Part shown: positions 9,772 through 23,600 of the stretch, one piece after another
How the letters are laid out: the number at the start of each line of letters is the position of its first letter
Position numbering within the stretch: the stretch's first letter is position 1
Assembly: GCA_021234155.1 (NCBI GenBank)
Contig: JAJEKV010000014.1
Coordinates: 7,953,563 to 8,017,562, forward strand
DNA from: Isoetes taiwanensis
Lineage: Eukaryota > Streptophyta > Lycopodiopsida > Isoetales > Isoetaceae
Length of the DNA stretch: 64,000 bases
Direction of reading: 5' to 3'
Translations under genes and position numbers: made by a program
Notes under the pieces: model-generated
What the model was told of the DNA's origin: nothing
Databases searched by the model: none
Seen by the model: the letters and a program-made list of their open reading frames with translations, nothing else

Positions 9772-11240
9772 TGTGACGTTATAGGTATTTATACGGTATA
9801 CGTATGCATACCATGACATGTCACCAACATGTAATTAGGCCTAGGGGCCAACTTGGGGGTTCACCTAAAATGGATTTTATTAGCTAAATAAAATTAATGG
9901 ATAATTATGGATTTTATTAGCATAATTACCCTAATTATGTAAGGGGTGCCACCTGGCCCAAATCGATTGGCCAAGGAGGACTTGCTATTTTGGTTGGAGA
10001 AATAGGGTCCTACCCCCCATTTCTGCCCAAATTCGAATTGGGAATTGAGGAGGGGCAGCAGCTACCAACTTTAGACAATCTTTGCCAATACTTGCCAATA
10101 GCCTCAAGCTATGTAAGCCTTCCATGACAACAGCTCCAGCCAAGAGACTGGTTAGTCCTTAGATAGCTTCTATTTCTGCTGACACTTCTTTGAATAGATG
10201 GAATGATTAAATTCTCTTTCATATGTTGTTAAGGATACTTAGATGGTGTTTATATTCTTTCTTTCTGCTCCTTCCGTGTATTGGGAATTAAGAAGGGTAG
10301 AGACCTAAAAGCCTCTTAGCAGTAGAGATGTCTCTTGCTAGACCCCTTAATACCCAATAAATGCGGCCTGTGCACAAGAGCCAACCTGGCTGAGGATGCT
10401 ATGATGTGGTTCAGCACCAGATAACGAGTATGATGGTGAATCGGGGGTGGGGTCTTGCCTAGCGCGGCTACAGGAATCCTATAGTGTGCTAGGCTTAGAG
10501 CCGGTCACTGTGTATGGGCCGGGTATGGGTCTGACACTCCCTGGGTCGCAGGAGACGTGCCTATATTGGAGTAAGTCGGGTAGGGATGGAGGGGTCGCTG
10601 ATGTGGCACGTGTTCTCTAACACACTTAGGGATCCGTCATGCTTGGCGAGGAGACGCCTCTCTGACCTGCCTCATCGGACTAGGGAGATGTAACCCGGAG
10701 TAGTCCCATAGGGTGACTCCTTGGGATTGCGTCTTCGGAGGGCTACAAGCACGTCATAGCATGATTCAGCCTATCTGCAAAGTGTGCACAGGAGGGACGG
10801 ATGGAGTGGACTACCCTAGCCATTGTCTTATACCAACCAACGCCATGTTATACTTTCGTCTGTTGATATCTTGAGACCCTAACCGTCAGTTGACACCTTG
10901 GAGTCTGAGCCCCAGGGTAGCGCCTTGTCATGGTGTTTATTTCATGTTATTATGGTTGTACTATCTTTTTGTTGATGATGATGGATGGGCCACCCTTCGT
11001 GGTGGTATATTATTTTAGCATGACTGTTGTATGCTAACGTGTATGTATGCTTCCGCTGTATAGGATTTCCCATGTAGGACGTGGGACCAATGACACCTCC
11101 GTGTTCCTCGCCCGGACACTTGGCCATCCCAAGTGGTCCGAGTATGACGGAGGGCCTTATCATGGTGATGTAGTCGCCATGGGAGGGGAATTCCCGTATT
11201 TGTATGATAGGAGCATCGTATAGATTCCGGGAGCGTCACA
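9772..11240 (+). repeat. 5' LTR of the outer gypsy element
   Basis: Bounded by TGTGACG/CGTCACA inverted ends and followed directly by an iMet primer-binding site. Its last about 290 bases match 30113-30405 closely. Confidence 0.85.
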
Positions 11241-11253
11241 GTGGTATCAGAGC

Positions 11254-14240
11254 ATGGTTTTGGTAGACCAAATCATTGCACTGACCATAGTCTAACTCGT
11301 TAGTTGACGGTACTTTCTCCTAGGTTACAGTATTCCAACTCTATAGTTAGCATGTGAGTTGACCTAGTTATGGGGGGAATAACTTAGTGGTGTAGGAGAG
11401 TGCTCTTTAGAAGAGTGGATAGGTTCAGATGGTGGAGCCAGAGGTTCGATTTTTGTAAGCACCATAACTTTCTCCAGGTAGCTCGGATGGACGAAATTTT
11501 TGTTCCAACGTGTCGGGCATGGTCCAAATACCCTAGGGGCATCATCATCCGGCCGCAACAGGGCGAAGAAGTAGGCCAAAAGTCAACTCGGGCGCCGCTC
11601 AAGTTTTGGCGTCTTAGAATTCGATTTAGAGCGCGTATAATCGAAGCGGCGCCCGACCGTATAAAATGCGTATTCTTCCACATAAAAAAAAAAAAAAAAA
11701 CCCGGCCTGAACTAGTAAAAACTAGACCAGACATCTGCCTCGGTCAATCCCTTGGCAGTATTATCCTCCCATTACTAGAATGAGCCTTTCTAGCATGGTA
11801 CCTCATGTCCCATCCACATCAAAGAAACATTAGTCAGCATAAGCCATAAACTTTCTCACGATTTTTACTTTTGAAGCATGTTACATTTTAAATCCCTGGA
11901 ATATTAAATCAATTGCCAAATAAGCCATTATAATGCACAATATGCCTTTAGAATTTGAAGCCATAGTATTATTATAGTGTATGAAAGTATTTATTACATA
12001 AGTGTATAATGCGTGCATTCAGCCTTTCTCATTTAAATGCACAGCCATGTTCATGTTATTAAAAACAACATTCTCAATTAATGCCTGCTTCATATTTGGC
12101 TCCCAACCATCAAGCAGTCTTGTCTACAAATTTATAAAGCTTACCACAAGCTGTAGAATGTAGCACACTATCATTCAGTGTACTTAAAATAATTTAAGAC
12201 TTATCCATATTTGCAGAACGACTTCAAGTAGCAAATATCTGGCCTGTTTCTCTTCAAGTTCTCCATATTCCTTCAAGCCCAAAAAAACTTTTGAAAGCAT
12301 AAGCTACAATGAGAAGAGAGTCCCGTACCTGCAGCCATTCAATACACGATTAGCATGATGATGGTAAACGTGCAAGGGCCAAAAGGTACATTGGGACTCT
12401 CAGTTTATCACTGATCACCCATTGTGCCTTTTGCCCTCAGTTAATTTGAGCAAGAAAGGATATGAAGTAAGAAATTTATGGCTATAGCCTTCAACTGTTC
12501 ACAAAAAGCCAAGCTTTTAACCTGCTCAATTCCTCTTTAAGTATTTTAAAAAAAACCTCTTGCCAATGTAGAAGTATAGAAGCCAGAACTAGAATTATGC
12601 TACATATATATATAATCTGATCCTAGTTCCTCGGCTGGAAAATCAAACTGCAATAGCTCAATTAATTTAAGAAGGCTTTCTGCAAATATAGATCTACGAA
12701 AGCCATAGCTAAAATACCCTGCAATATATACATATTTGATTACACGGATCAAAGTATTCAGATAGTTTTTGTTATAATCAAAATGATCAGAGCCATATGT
12801 AATAGTTCTATAATCTCATGCATAGCACTCAATTATTTTCTGAAGCAACACCATTATGAGGAAATCATAGAATCTTGTTATAAGCATGCTGCAGATATGT
12901 AAAAAACAGAATCATTATTCATCATGCTAAAATATCCTATATAATAGCACCTGTACTATTGCTTGATGCCATGCATTCAGCTAGTTTGTCAACTATTACG
13001 AGCATATATTCAACTTTGAATACTAAATGTAATAGATCCAAAACCTGGTTTGTTGTTATGATCAACTTGCAGATCACCATCGATTTGAAAAGTCACCACT
13101 TTGTAGCTTTCCATAAGGCCTATAACGTTTCAAGAAACCGTATAGCTCATCTTTGAGCAGTCGAGAACTAGATCAAAGCACACCAGCTCCTAAATCTTGA
13201 GGGATAGAAACCGAAATGTTCTGATGCTTGCCTGCTTGCTAAGAATCATGCCATGTAGCTCTATTTGAAGTTAAAAGGTAACTCCAAAGTCATTAGGATA
13301 TTTTAATGAAAAGCTGATCCAATGCACTCTGAAGCATTCGTGATAGGCTTAGAGTAAACCCTGGTATTTCTGTTTTCAAACTCCCTAATCTCATAGCTAT
13401 GGACGAGATATCTGCACTGCCATATCCACTAAATCATGAAGCAGCATCTTGGTACCTTGTGTAACAGATGTGTTACAAACTGAATCTTTAATGCTGCCAT
13501 TTGTTTCAACCTGATGGTAATCGATTTGATGCTTTGTATCTTTTGCCTTCCATGGCATAGCTTCGCCCTAGCTGAGCTTGCGACATCCATCTGAGTGCTA
13601 AACAAAGCCGGAACTCACAAATCCAAGCGGAATCCAAGCAATCCGCTTTAGATTAGGGCTTCTTTTTGGGGACCATGTATTATGAAGAAGATAAAAAACA
13701 ATCACTTGCTTCCATGTAACACATGGTTAATGGGCCACAATCAAGGCATTAAATCAACAAACCTTGAAAATAAAAGATAATACCTTACAAGCACGTCCAT
13801 ACTAGATGTCACTTGTAAGCTAATGATGAAGTGCATGACAAATTTCATTAGACGCTCCAATACCTTTTAAAGGTTGCATGCAATCCATTTTGCATGTTGT
13901 GTTGCATGCATATACAAAAAGTACATTCATATTTCTCAATATTATATATCCAAAGTGCATGCATGAGGATAAATTAGAATCCAACACTAAAATCGAAGCC
14001 TTTTGGTCCAAAGACATCTCATATCCTTCCTTTATCATACTTTTCTAACTAGAAAATATGAACTACAACCCATATGACCACATCATGGAATAAATTGTGC
14101 AAGTGCTATTTTATACACCATGTAAACGTCTAGTGCTCATCTTTTTTCTAAAAAAAGGAATACTCCCAAGCTTAGGGAAGATGGAGCATGCTTTAGCATA
14201 ATCATAATAATAAAAAAAAAAAAAAAGTTTTCAAAAAAGT
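11254..14240 (+). other. Leader region inside the outer gypsy element, nothing recognised
   Basis: About 3 kb of AT-rich sequence after the primer site. It contains an 18-base A run near 11684 and no frame with domain features. Long leaders occur in large gypsy elements, but part of this could be a further unrecognised insertion. Confidence 0.4.
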
Positions 14241-14439
14241 TTGAACTTAAAATTAGTGACGTTTCTTTTTTGTGTGTTTGCCTTGCTTCTTTCACACGCC
14301 CGCCTCAACCGTCCGCCATACCCGCCGGAACCTAAGCTTAGATCACCTTGCCTTAACTCCCGCCAGACACCACTAGCAGCACCTAGCACCTTCTTCCACG
14401 CCTCTTTTCCACCCAACACCCTTTCTCTCGTCCTTTTGA

Positions 14440-17400
14440 CTAGGCCCAATGGATATGGCACGTACTAAAAGTACCCAGAGCTATGGCACTCTCAACATAC
14501 CCCAGATTTACGCTCAGTTAGGAGAACATCAAGCTACCGACCCCGCCAAGGTCGAGCTACTCTTGGTCCAGCTTGTGCAACGTTTTGTTGCCGGGCATAA
14601 GATACCATACCCTATCTTTCATCTCTCTTGACGCTTTCTGATAAAGCTTAATCTTCTTAAACAGCCATACACAATAGTCGAGTAACCTCACCAAGTTATG
14701 ATGCTGGTTAAGTTTTATTCACCCATGTGAGGAAGTCCCAGAAGAGGAAGCTATACGGAAGGAAGCGGCCCGAATTAGAGAGCTGGCCCGTGCCGATGAT
14801 ACCAAGGAGGTGGAGAGGGGTGACCTAGAGGCTCGAGGGCATGAATATGTTTACCTGGGCGATGGGAGAGCTATCATCAACTACGATCCCTTCGACCTAT
14901 GAGTATGATGAAGCCACCCAAAGCTTTACTTGGGGTGAGGTTCCATCCCATTTCTCGCTGGATTACCTAATAGTGATTCATCTGGACATGCAAGCCCGGC
15001 CGGAACGATACCAGGCAGAACTAATCCGGAGGATTGCGGCCTGGCACTTTGCCGAAGCAGAAGAGAGTATGGCAGCCGCCCGTGCTGCTCGGGAAGAGGC
15101 CGAGAGGGCTGAGCAGCAGTGGCAAGAGGAGGAGCTTGCCAAGCAGACCCAAGAGCAGCAACAGCAGGCCAACACAAAACAAGAGGACCAGCGCGGTCCC
15201 GACCAGACGGAGAAGCCTTCCATTAAGAGATGGCGGAAGTCCACCGCCCACAAGTCGGGAAGCCAATATAAGGAGAAGCTCAAGGCTGTCGGGAGCATTG
15301 GGAAGGCCACCAACACTGTCTGCCGGCAAGAATGAGTGGATGCTGCACTGCCCCACCCAGTCTCTGGGGAGGGCACCCACCTTGAGGAAATCTCATCGGT
15401 TTAGACCGAGTATTACTGAAGATCTGTAAGTACCAAAAGACCACGGAGTTGCTACTACGGAAGCTGCCCTTCCAGCGGTTGGTCCGCGAAATTGCTCAGG
15501 ACTTCAAGACCGACTTGCGGTTCCAGACGTTTGCTGTTCTAGCACTGCAGGAGGCTGCTTAGGCTTATCTAGTAGCCCTTTTTGGGGATGCGAATCTTTG
15601 CGCCATCCATGTGAAGAGGGTCACTATTATGACCAAAGATTTGGCTCTTGTCCGAAGAATTCGGGGAGACCACAACTAGCTTGTCCATCAAGCATCTTTT
15701 TGTGTCAATTTTGTATAAATATGAATATAATCGGATTTTGTTTATTTAAACTTTGTTTTAAAACAAATAATAATAATAAGTAAATAATTTTAATAATTAT
15801 TTACATATTGATGCTGATGTCAGCATAAGAGTAAAAAGGTACTTAAAAAGTTTTTAGGGTTCCATTTGCTAGTTCTTATCTCTTCTTCTGCTCTCCTCCT
15901 CCACGCACCTGCAGCGCCAATGACGACCCCAACACTGCTTCAATGGTATCAGGACGGAGAGCACTGGGGCTCTCAAGTCCCCTTTGATCTTTTACAGCCC
16001 TTCCTCCTCCAGAAGATAGACCTCATAGCCAACATGCAGAGTCATCCTGACTATGCGGGCTTCTTTGAGTTCTATACTCAAGACATGCTTCCCCTTTGCA
16101 TTCCTTTGGGAGATCTGCCCCAGCTCTACATAGAACGAGTTGTAGTGAGGGGAATGCTGGGAGGAGGCACACATGCATACGATGTGCTCAAGGGCAAACT
16201 TCGATGGAACCGCAGTCCACCAGTGATCACACATGAAGGCCAACAATACCTTGAAGTGGCCTTTGCACTGGCCATTCTTATGGACCAGTATGTGGAGGAT
16301 GACACCCTGCCGGCAGAGAAGGGCAAGGTAGATGAGTCCTTAGATGATGATGAAGACAAGTATATCAGGATGGATGACTTCGTCCGATGGAAGTAGTTGG
16401 CAGAACAGATGTTGCCACACCGAGATCAGGGGGCATGACTGATCGGATTAGATGCCTTTCCAGTTATCTATCACCGAGGGCAGGAGTTCCTCCTATTGGA
16501 GGATATTCTCTGGACATACCATGTAGTGGCCGATTTGAAGGGCCGAACTAAAGCACAAGTGCTTTATGAGCTTGCTGAATATTGCATGGATGATTTTATT
16601 GACTTCGCACTAGTTGAGCTCCCTTCAGAAGTATAGCAACTGCTCCAGTTTCATCAAGAAACCATCGAGCCAGCTGATACTCTTCTTTGGCTCAGAGATC
16701 TTGTACTTCAAGATCCTCCATCTCAGCCTCCTCAGGAAGCCTTTAAGGCCATGGGACCTCACGTCCCGAATATTAATATGGTCGACATTCCTTCTGAGTC
16801 GGACGAAGAAGGGGAAGATCTCTATCATAACCCCAGTCATCTAAAGGAGGAAAAACAGGAACTCAAGGAGGAAGAGGTCACCATGGACCTCTATAGAAGT
16901 GGTTACCTCAGTCACACTGGAGGGCAAAGCGTTGGAGAATCACCTTGCACACTTCTTCTTATCGGCTTTTCGGCAAGGGCAGGTCCTTTTTGTAGCACGA
17001 GACCTGGCCCCAGAAGCTGAAACATCGTGGTGGAACCTTCGTGCATTGTCCACCCTGGCGGGCCACAAGAAGCTCCCATATCGCATTTTCACTTACGTGC
17101 TGGTACATAGACTTCGCTCTTATCGCCTTGGGCCAGGACATAGCACCGTGGATGAGCATGAAGCTCCTTGCGGCATCCCCTTTGGCTACTGCCTATCCAC
17201 CAGAGGTTGCTTCTCTTGCAGCCACCACCGTAGATCCAGGGGTTACCCTGCTACACCATCGACCGCCACCATCACCCCCTACACCGATGGATCAAGACGC
17301 GGGGCTTAGCTCCTAGATATACATATGAGGCATTATAGAGTACGGCCTTTGGCCACTCAATTATATGTATTATTGCATCCATATTTTTGATGCCTTTTTC

Positions 17401-18168
17401 TTAATACAAAAAAAAAAAAAAATTGCTTTTTCCTATATTACTTGTCTCTCTCCTTGAGGACTCTGAAGTATAAGGAATGACTTATGAATTGTATATCTAT
17501 TCTCGGCTTATTGCAGGAGAGAAAGAACCATACGACCCCACCAAGAGCTTCCAGATTGTTACGATCCTCCGCGACCATGCCTAGCAGGATCTCAAACTCA
17601 AGCTCCGCCGAACTTGGTCGTATTGGGATTGCACCAAACAAGAAGCCTTCGAGGACGCCAACGACCATCTTTGGGAGTTGTACTTCGCCCTCCGCGACCT
17701 TTTCAACCTTTTGACTATCAGCCCAACCCTTGAGTATCAGGATGTGATCATCCAAGCTTGGGCAAAGTATAAGATGCTTCGTGCTGTAAGAGAGCGCATT
17801 CGATACTCAATCCCCTACCCTCTTACGCAGCCCTAGATTAGTCCTTGTGTTCAAACCCTTTTTGTATAAATGTAACTTTCAGTTTGGTGAAGTGTTTTGG
17901 CAGGATGCCTTTTTGTCACCGTATACATATCTTAATAACAAGTTTTTTTTTTCCTTTCGCAATGTTCTCATCATAACTATCTGGAATCATATGCTTATCT
18001 CGATTTGTTTGTATCTTAGACGGTGCCCTCCCCCTCCATGGGCAACACCAATGCCAGCGGACCGTCTCACGCCCGAACAGGAACTCACTATTATGAAGCG
18101 ACAGCTTAGTGAGCTTCAGGCGTATCTATTGCAAACCAATCCACCCCAGATACCACAGGAATACGGGC
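14440..18168 (+). other. Open frames of unknown kind in the 5' half of the outer gypsy element
   Basis: Plus-strand coding-like stretches near 14449-15335 (Gln/Glu/Ala-rich helical segment around residues 70-130 of its frame), 15866-16840 (acidic, with YYD/E-type clusters) and 16900-17320. I recognise no domains. They lie between the 5' LTR and gag, so may be accessory frames of this gypsy lineage. The whole is decayed. Confidence 0.35.
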
Positions 18169-19924
18169 TGTTGACCCTCAACCTGGCTAGAGAGTCAAAC
18201 ATAAGAAGCCAACTTAAGTTTATACTCAAGTTGGGGTTAGAACCTCAAGATCACTTAAGGTGATCAGTCTACACAAGAATTTCTTAAAGAAAAAGCTCAA
18301 ATATCAAGTACTCATACCTTTCCCAATTCAAGAATATGGAACCTTCACTCAAATTGATGTAGTTCTCATAAGTGGATTGATTTTCAAGGTCAAATGATTG
18401 TGACTTGTGTAGAAAAGTTATAGGCATGCAAGGGAAAAGATCTTGACCAAGTCTGAGTTCTAGTTTGCAAGATATTCGATCTCAAAGTTGAGTCAATTTT
18501 TGGTCAATACCAGTCAAAGCTATAGACAGATCTCAGAACTTTGTGGGAATTTTTGAGAAATTCCAAAACTGAGATGAAGTATAGGTCCCAAAGATGTGGG
18601 GCATGCAATCAAATCCTATTTTGGATCACTAAAACTATTTTTTTGGCACTGTTTTGTGGATAACAGTCTAAAATTGTATCAGACAGAATGCAAAAAATAA
18701 TAACTTGAGTTTGGAATGGTTTTTTCTCGAACTTTTTGTGCACACAGGTGCAAATATGATGGTAAATGAGGGACAAATGCTCATATGCAAGAAAAGATGA
18801 TGGAATATCTTACTGTAAGAATGTTTATATGGCGAAAATACTAAAAGATCATGACGGTCATTTTTTCTAAGCACTTGGCAGGCAATTTTCATTGGTATGA
18901 AGGTAATACAAGATGAATATGGGTCTCAGGATCATAAATCAATCATCAAAATATCTCAGAAGGTCATATAATAATATCATAACAGAAATATCAGTCCAAT
19001 TTTCTCAAATCGAACTGTGGAATGCTCAGATACTTCATAAACGTCTTCAGATCATGCTCAGCATATATCAATGTTGAGGTTTGATGCATCTGGGCCTTTG
19101 GAAAGTTGTGTGTCGATCACCCCAATTATATTTTCAAATTTGTATGAATCCAGAATCTTAGGCATTGATTATGGGTTTGTTGGGTAGCTAAGAGGCGGGA
19201 AGGAGAGATTCGGGAGGAATTTAAGGCAGAAACTGAGGCCTCTGGCCGATTCGAAGGTTTTTTCTAAGTTTAGGGTTCATGGAAGGAATCTCGCGAGCAT
19301 CTTTCGAGTATATTTTAAGATTCTAGACTTTTAAAAAATCAATTTTCAATGGTTTAAATGGAAAAAACAAACCTTTTGAGTTTTGAGAATCTTCTAGGGA
19401 TCTTTGAGGATGCCTTCCAAAAATTTTGGAGCATATCTGGCCTTGCCACGTGGCATAGAGCATCCTTATGGCATCTAGAATGATACCTAAGTTATCCACC
19501 TAGGATCTTAATGTTCCATAATAGGGTTTGTTTTTCAAAAGCAAAGGCTAAAAATGGGATGAGAATGTGAAATAGAAATGAGCTTATGATAAGATAAAGG
19601 GAGAGTTGAGGAATTAAGGCAAAAAATGAGAGAAGGCATAGGGAAATGGGGATGGAAAAAGTTTGGGGGCAAAAGATTCTAGATTACCATGGGGGCTTCC
19701 AAACTCTAACTTCCAATCTTCAAAAAGTATCTTCCAATCTTCTTACCCAAAATCTTATAAGCATCCTTTGACCTCAAATGAAGTATTCCTTATGGGAGTT
19801 GACCTTGAAGATAAATATCCTTTGACCTTCACACCAATGTTGACTACCAAGTTCTTCTTTGACTTAGCTTTCCTAACTTCAACATATGAACCAACAATTA
19901 GTATGTTGCCCTTTGGGGGCAACA
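18169..19924 (-). repeat. 3' LTR of the inner gypsy element
   Basis: About 1.76 kb, near-identical to 26060-27829, flanked outside by CGGGC at 18164-18168. Confidence 0.9.
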
Positions 19925-20640
19925 TCTCGCCAAAACAAGAAAATGGCTGATCCCCTCAGCCATATTATGCCAAAAGGAATCTATAGAGGGGTCTTCAAAC
20001 TTTGTCAGAGTGTGCAAAATGAGAACAAGGTGGAATAGAATGTAGGGTGCAAATAATGGAGAGATGAGTGTGAATATGGTGGTAATATGGTGTGAATGGA
20101 GTGTGATGGGTGAATAAGAATGAAAGTAAGTATGTGAGTGAAGTGTGAATGATGTAAGGAGATAAGATGAATATGATAGTGTTGAGATCTCGCCAAAACA
20201 AGAAAATGCATGTCCTTCCTTCAAAATTTTGCAACTCTGCTATGGTGGTGAAGCTGAAATGCAGAGTGCTTTGTATGGGAATGAAAACAAGAATGAGGGG
20301 TCCAAATGAATGGCAGGACTACTTGTGACAGATGAATATAGATGGAAAAAGGATGCACCTGCCATGGAAACACATAAACATGTTAATCTTAATTCTTGCA
20401 ACTCTGCCATGATGGTAAAGCTGAATTTGCAGAGTGCATGTTTGGGGGAATGGAATGAAGAATGAATAGCTAGGTGAGAGGTAAGACCACAGTAAAACAG
20501 ATGAGTATGGATGAGAGAAGGATGCTCCTGCAGATGACACTTGACAAATCATTAGTAGAAATCCTTGTCTTGGAATTGCTTGATAATATATCTTACACCT
20601 TGGCTGGCTGCAAACATGAACTCAATGAAAGAATTAATAC
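19925..20640 (-). other. 3' untranslated part of the inner gypsy element with internal repeats
   Basis: Between integrase and the 3' LTR. TCTCGCCAAAACAAGAAAAT occurs at 19925 and again near 20188, and an AACTCTGC...GCAGAG block occurs near 20229 and 20399. Duplicated non-coding sequence. Confidence 0.6.
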
Positions 20641-23600
20641 TAAAAATCAAGACAAAGCCAGTACCTTTTCAAGTGAATAGTGTTGATGGGATTTGGGAGT
20701 GGTACCCCTGAAGTTAATTCCTTTAACCAATAAGAATTGGTGCCTGCTGGTTCCAACACCTCATAGGGACCTTCCCACAAATTTTCAAACTTACTAGCTG
20801 AGTCTTCCCTTGGTTTATTCCATTTTAGAACTAGCTCTCCTGCCCTGAAAGTCCCTTGTATTTTATGAGCAGCTTTGAAAGCAGCCAAATCTTTGGCTTT
20901 CTTTATTAGATTGGCATTCTCAGCCTCCATCCTATATTTTTCTAAATGCAAAAGAGTATCCAGTCTTTCCTGCAAGGCATTTTCAAAAGGTAAACATAGC
21001 TTGTGAGCTAACCTTAGAGATGGGAGCTCAAGCTCTACTGGAAGCACAGCTTCAATGCCATAAACTAGATTGAAGGGTGTATGGGTGGTTGCTGCTTTAA
21101 TAGTAACTCTGTAAGCCCAAAGAGCATCCACCAGTTTAACATGCCAATCTCTTTGGTTATCATCCACTGTTTTCTGCAAAATGCTTTTCAAAACCTTATT
21201 AGTAGCTTCTGCTTGACCATTACCTTGGGGGTAATAAGAAGAACTCTTGGTATGTTTGACCTTAAGAATGGTTAGCAGATTAGCAATAACTTCATTCACA
21301 AAGGGAGTACCTCTATCAGAGTGCAATTGTAGGGGAATACCAAACCGTGCACAGATATATTCATGTAAGAACTTTGCTGTTGTAATAGCATTGGCCTGTC
21401 TTAAAGGAATAGCTTCTGCCCACTTAGTAAAATAATCTGTAGCTACAATAATGTGCTGATGTTGTCCTGTAGAAGGGGGGTTAATAGGGCCAATATAATC
21501 TAATCCCCATATTTGGAAAGGTCCTGGAGAAATGATGGGGTTTAGTGCAGCTGGAAGGAGTATCCTTTTGCCAAATATCTGACATTTGTGGCAAGACTTT
21601 ATAGCAGTATAACAATCTTTAAATACTGTAGGCCAATAATAACCTGACCTGAGAATTTTCTTGGCAGTGGTGTCTCCAGCAAAATGGCCTCCACATATTC
21701 CTTCATGCATTTCTCTAATGATCAGGGCAGATTCTTCTTCATTGACACACCTCAATAACAGTCCATCCCTGTTGACTTTACATAAAATATCATTGATCAT
21801 TTTAAATTGCCTACATTTTCCTTTAAATCTCCTTTGCTGGCTCGAAGTCAGGCCTGAGGGCATCTCTTTGTATTGTAGAAAATTCTTAATAGGTTGCTAC
21901 CAATCCTGTTGGATCTGATTTTCACCATCTGCCTGCAAATAAGCTAAGGCATCCACAAAGTCAACAACCTCCACTGCATCCTCATGGTCAAAGAAAATGT
22001 AAGATAAATAAAGACTGGGACTCTTGACCTGATGCAATTCTTTAATGGAAATATTAAAAGTTTGTAGCTTACAAGCCCACCTTTGAATTTTTGGTTTGGA
22101 AGTGGCCTTACCAAATAACAACCCCATTGGATTTTGCTTCATATAAACTTGAACAGAACTCTTCAATAACAAGTGACCCTGTCTGTCAATGAGGAACATA
22201 AGGGCAGCAACACTCTTTTCCAATCTGGGGTATTTTTCTTCAGTTGAACTCATTGTTTGCTGGCAAAAGCTATGGTATGCTTGTCCTGTAGAATAGCTAG
22301 ACCTATAGCCTTCTTAGTGATAGTAATATAAACCTCAAATGGCATATCCAAATCAGGTTTTTTTAAAAGAGTAGCCTCACAAATGGACTTTATGAGTAAC
22401 TCAAAAGACTCTTGGCAATCTGACGACCATGTGACAGGGACATACTTGCTTTCAGATTTAGAAATCCTGCCTATCCTTGTCAGTTTAGAAATAGGACTTA
22501 TAATGTGAGCAAAATTAGGAATATATATCCTAAGAAAACTAGTCATGCCAATAAAACTTTTGACCTGCTTCAAATTCTTGGGGGGTACCAGTTTTTTGAG
22601 GGCTTCAACCTTTTCTTGTGCCACTTGTATACCATTGTTGGACACTTCATGCCCCAAAGGTTGCCCTTTGGATGCAAAAGAAATACATTTCTTTGGGTTG
22701 AGGTTGACTCCAGAGTCTCTGCACAAAGAGCATATTTTTGCAAGCAATTCCAAATGATTAGTAGGGTGAGATCCTAAGCAAAGGTCATCCAAGTAAACTC
22801 TGAATTCTTGAGGAGACATAGGTCTAAAAATAACATCCATAGCTCTCTGGAAAGTGGCAGGTGCATTCATTAATCCAAAAGGCATTCTTTTCATTGCATA
22901 AGTTCCCCAAGGGGTAATAAAAGAGGTTTTTGGTTGATCTTCTTCCTTAATGCTAATTTGACTAAATCCTGAAAATCCATCCAAAAATGAGTATACCTCC
23001 TTTCCTGCTACAACATATAAGATTTCTTCTAAAAAAGGCAAGGGGTAGCAATCTTTGATGGTGGCTTTGTTGAGATCTCGATAATCAATGCAGATTCTTA
23101 AGGCACCACTCTTTTTTTCTACAGGTACAATGCAAGATACCCATTCGGGATTAATGATTTCAATAATAACACCTGCATCTAACATTTTATCCAACTCATC
23201 CTTGATTAATCCCATCAATGAAGCATTAATTCTTCTCAGTTTTTGAAAAACAGGCTTACATCCTTCTTTAATCTTGATTTCAAATTGGCATACCTCAGCT
23301 TTGATACCAGTGCAGAATAATCCCAAGCAAAGACATCCTTCCTTTCTTCAAAAAACATTTGTATATTTTCCCTATTCTGATATTCAATCAAATCTCCAAC
23401 AAACAGGGTTCTAGTCTTACCATTTTTTGTGATTGTAATCTCTTCAGTGCCCTTTTCTTCTGATGCATTGATGGTTAGGATAGGACAAAGTGCTTTTACC
23501 TCACTAGCATCAAGATTTTCTTCTGGAATGGCTCCTTCAGTTATATGTGACATGAGAGTTTCTCTACATAAGGCATCAGCTTCCACATTTTTCTCTCTTG

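Noticed and set aside
11254-14240. Host gene between the LTR and the open frames
   Set aside because: Only short frames with no domain, codon bias or splice structure that I could support.
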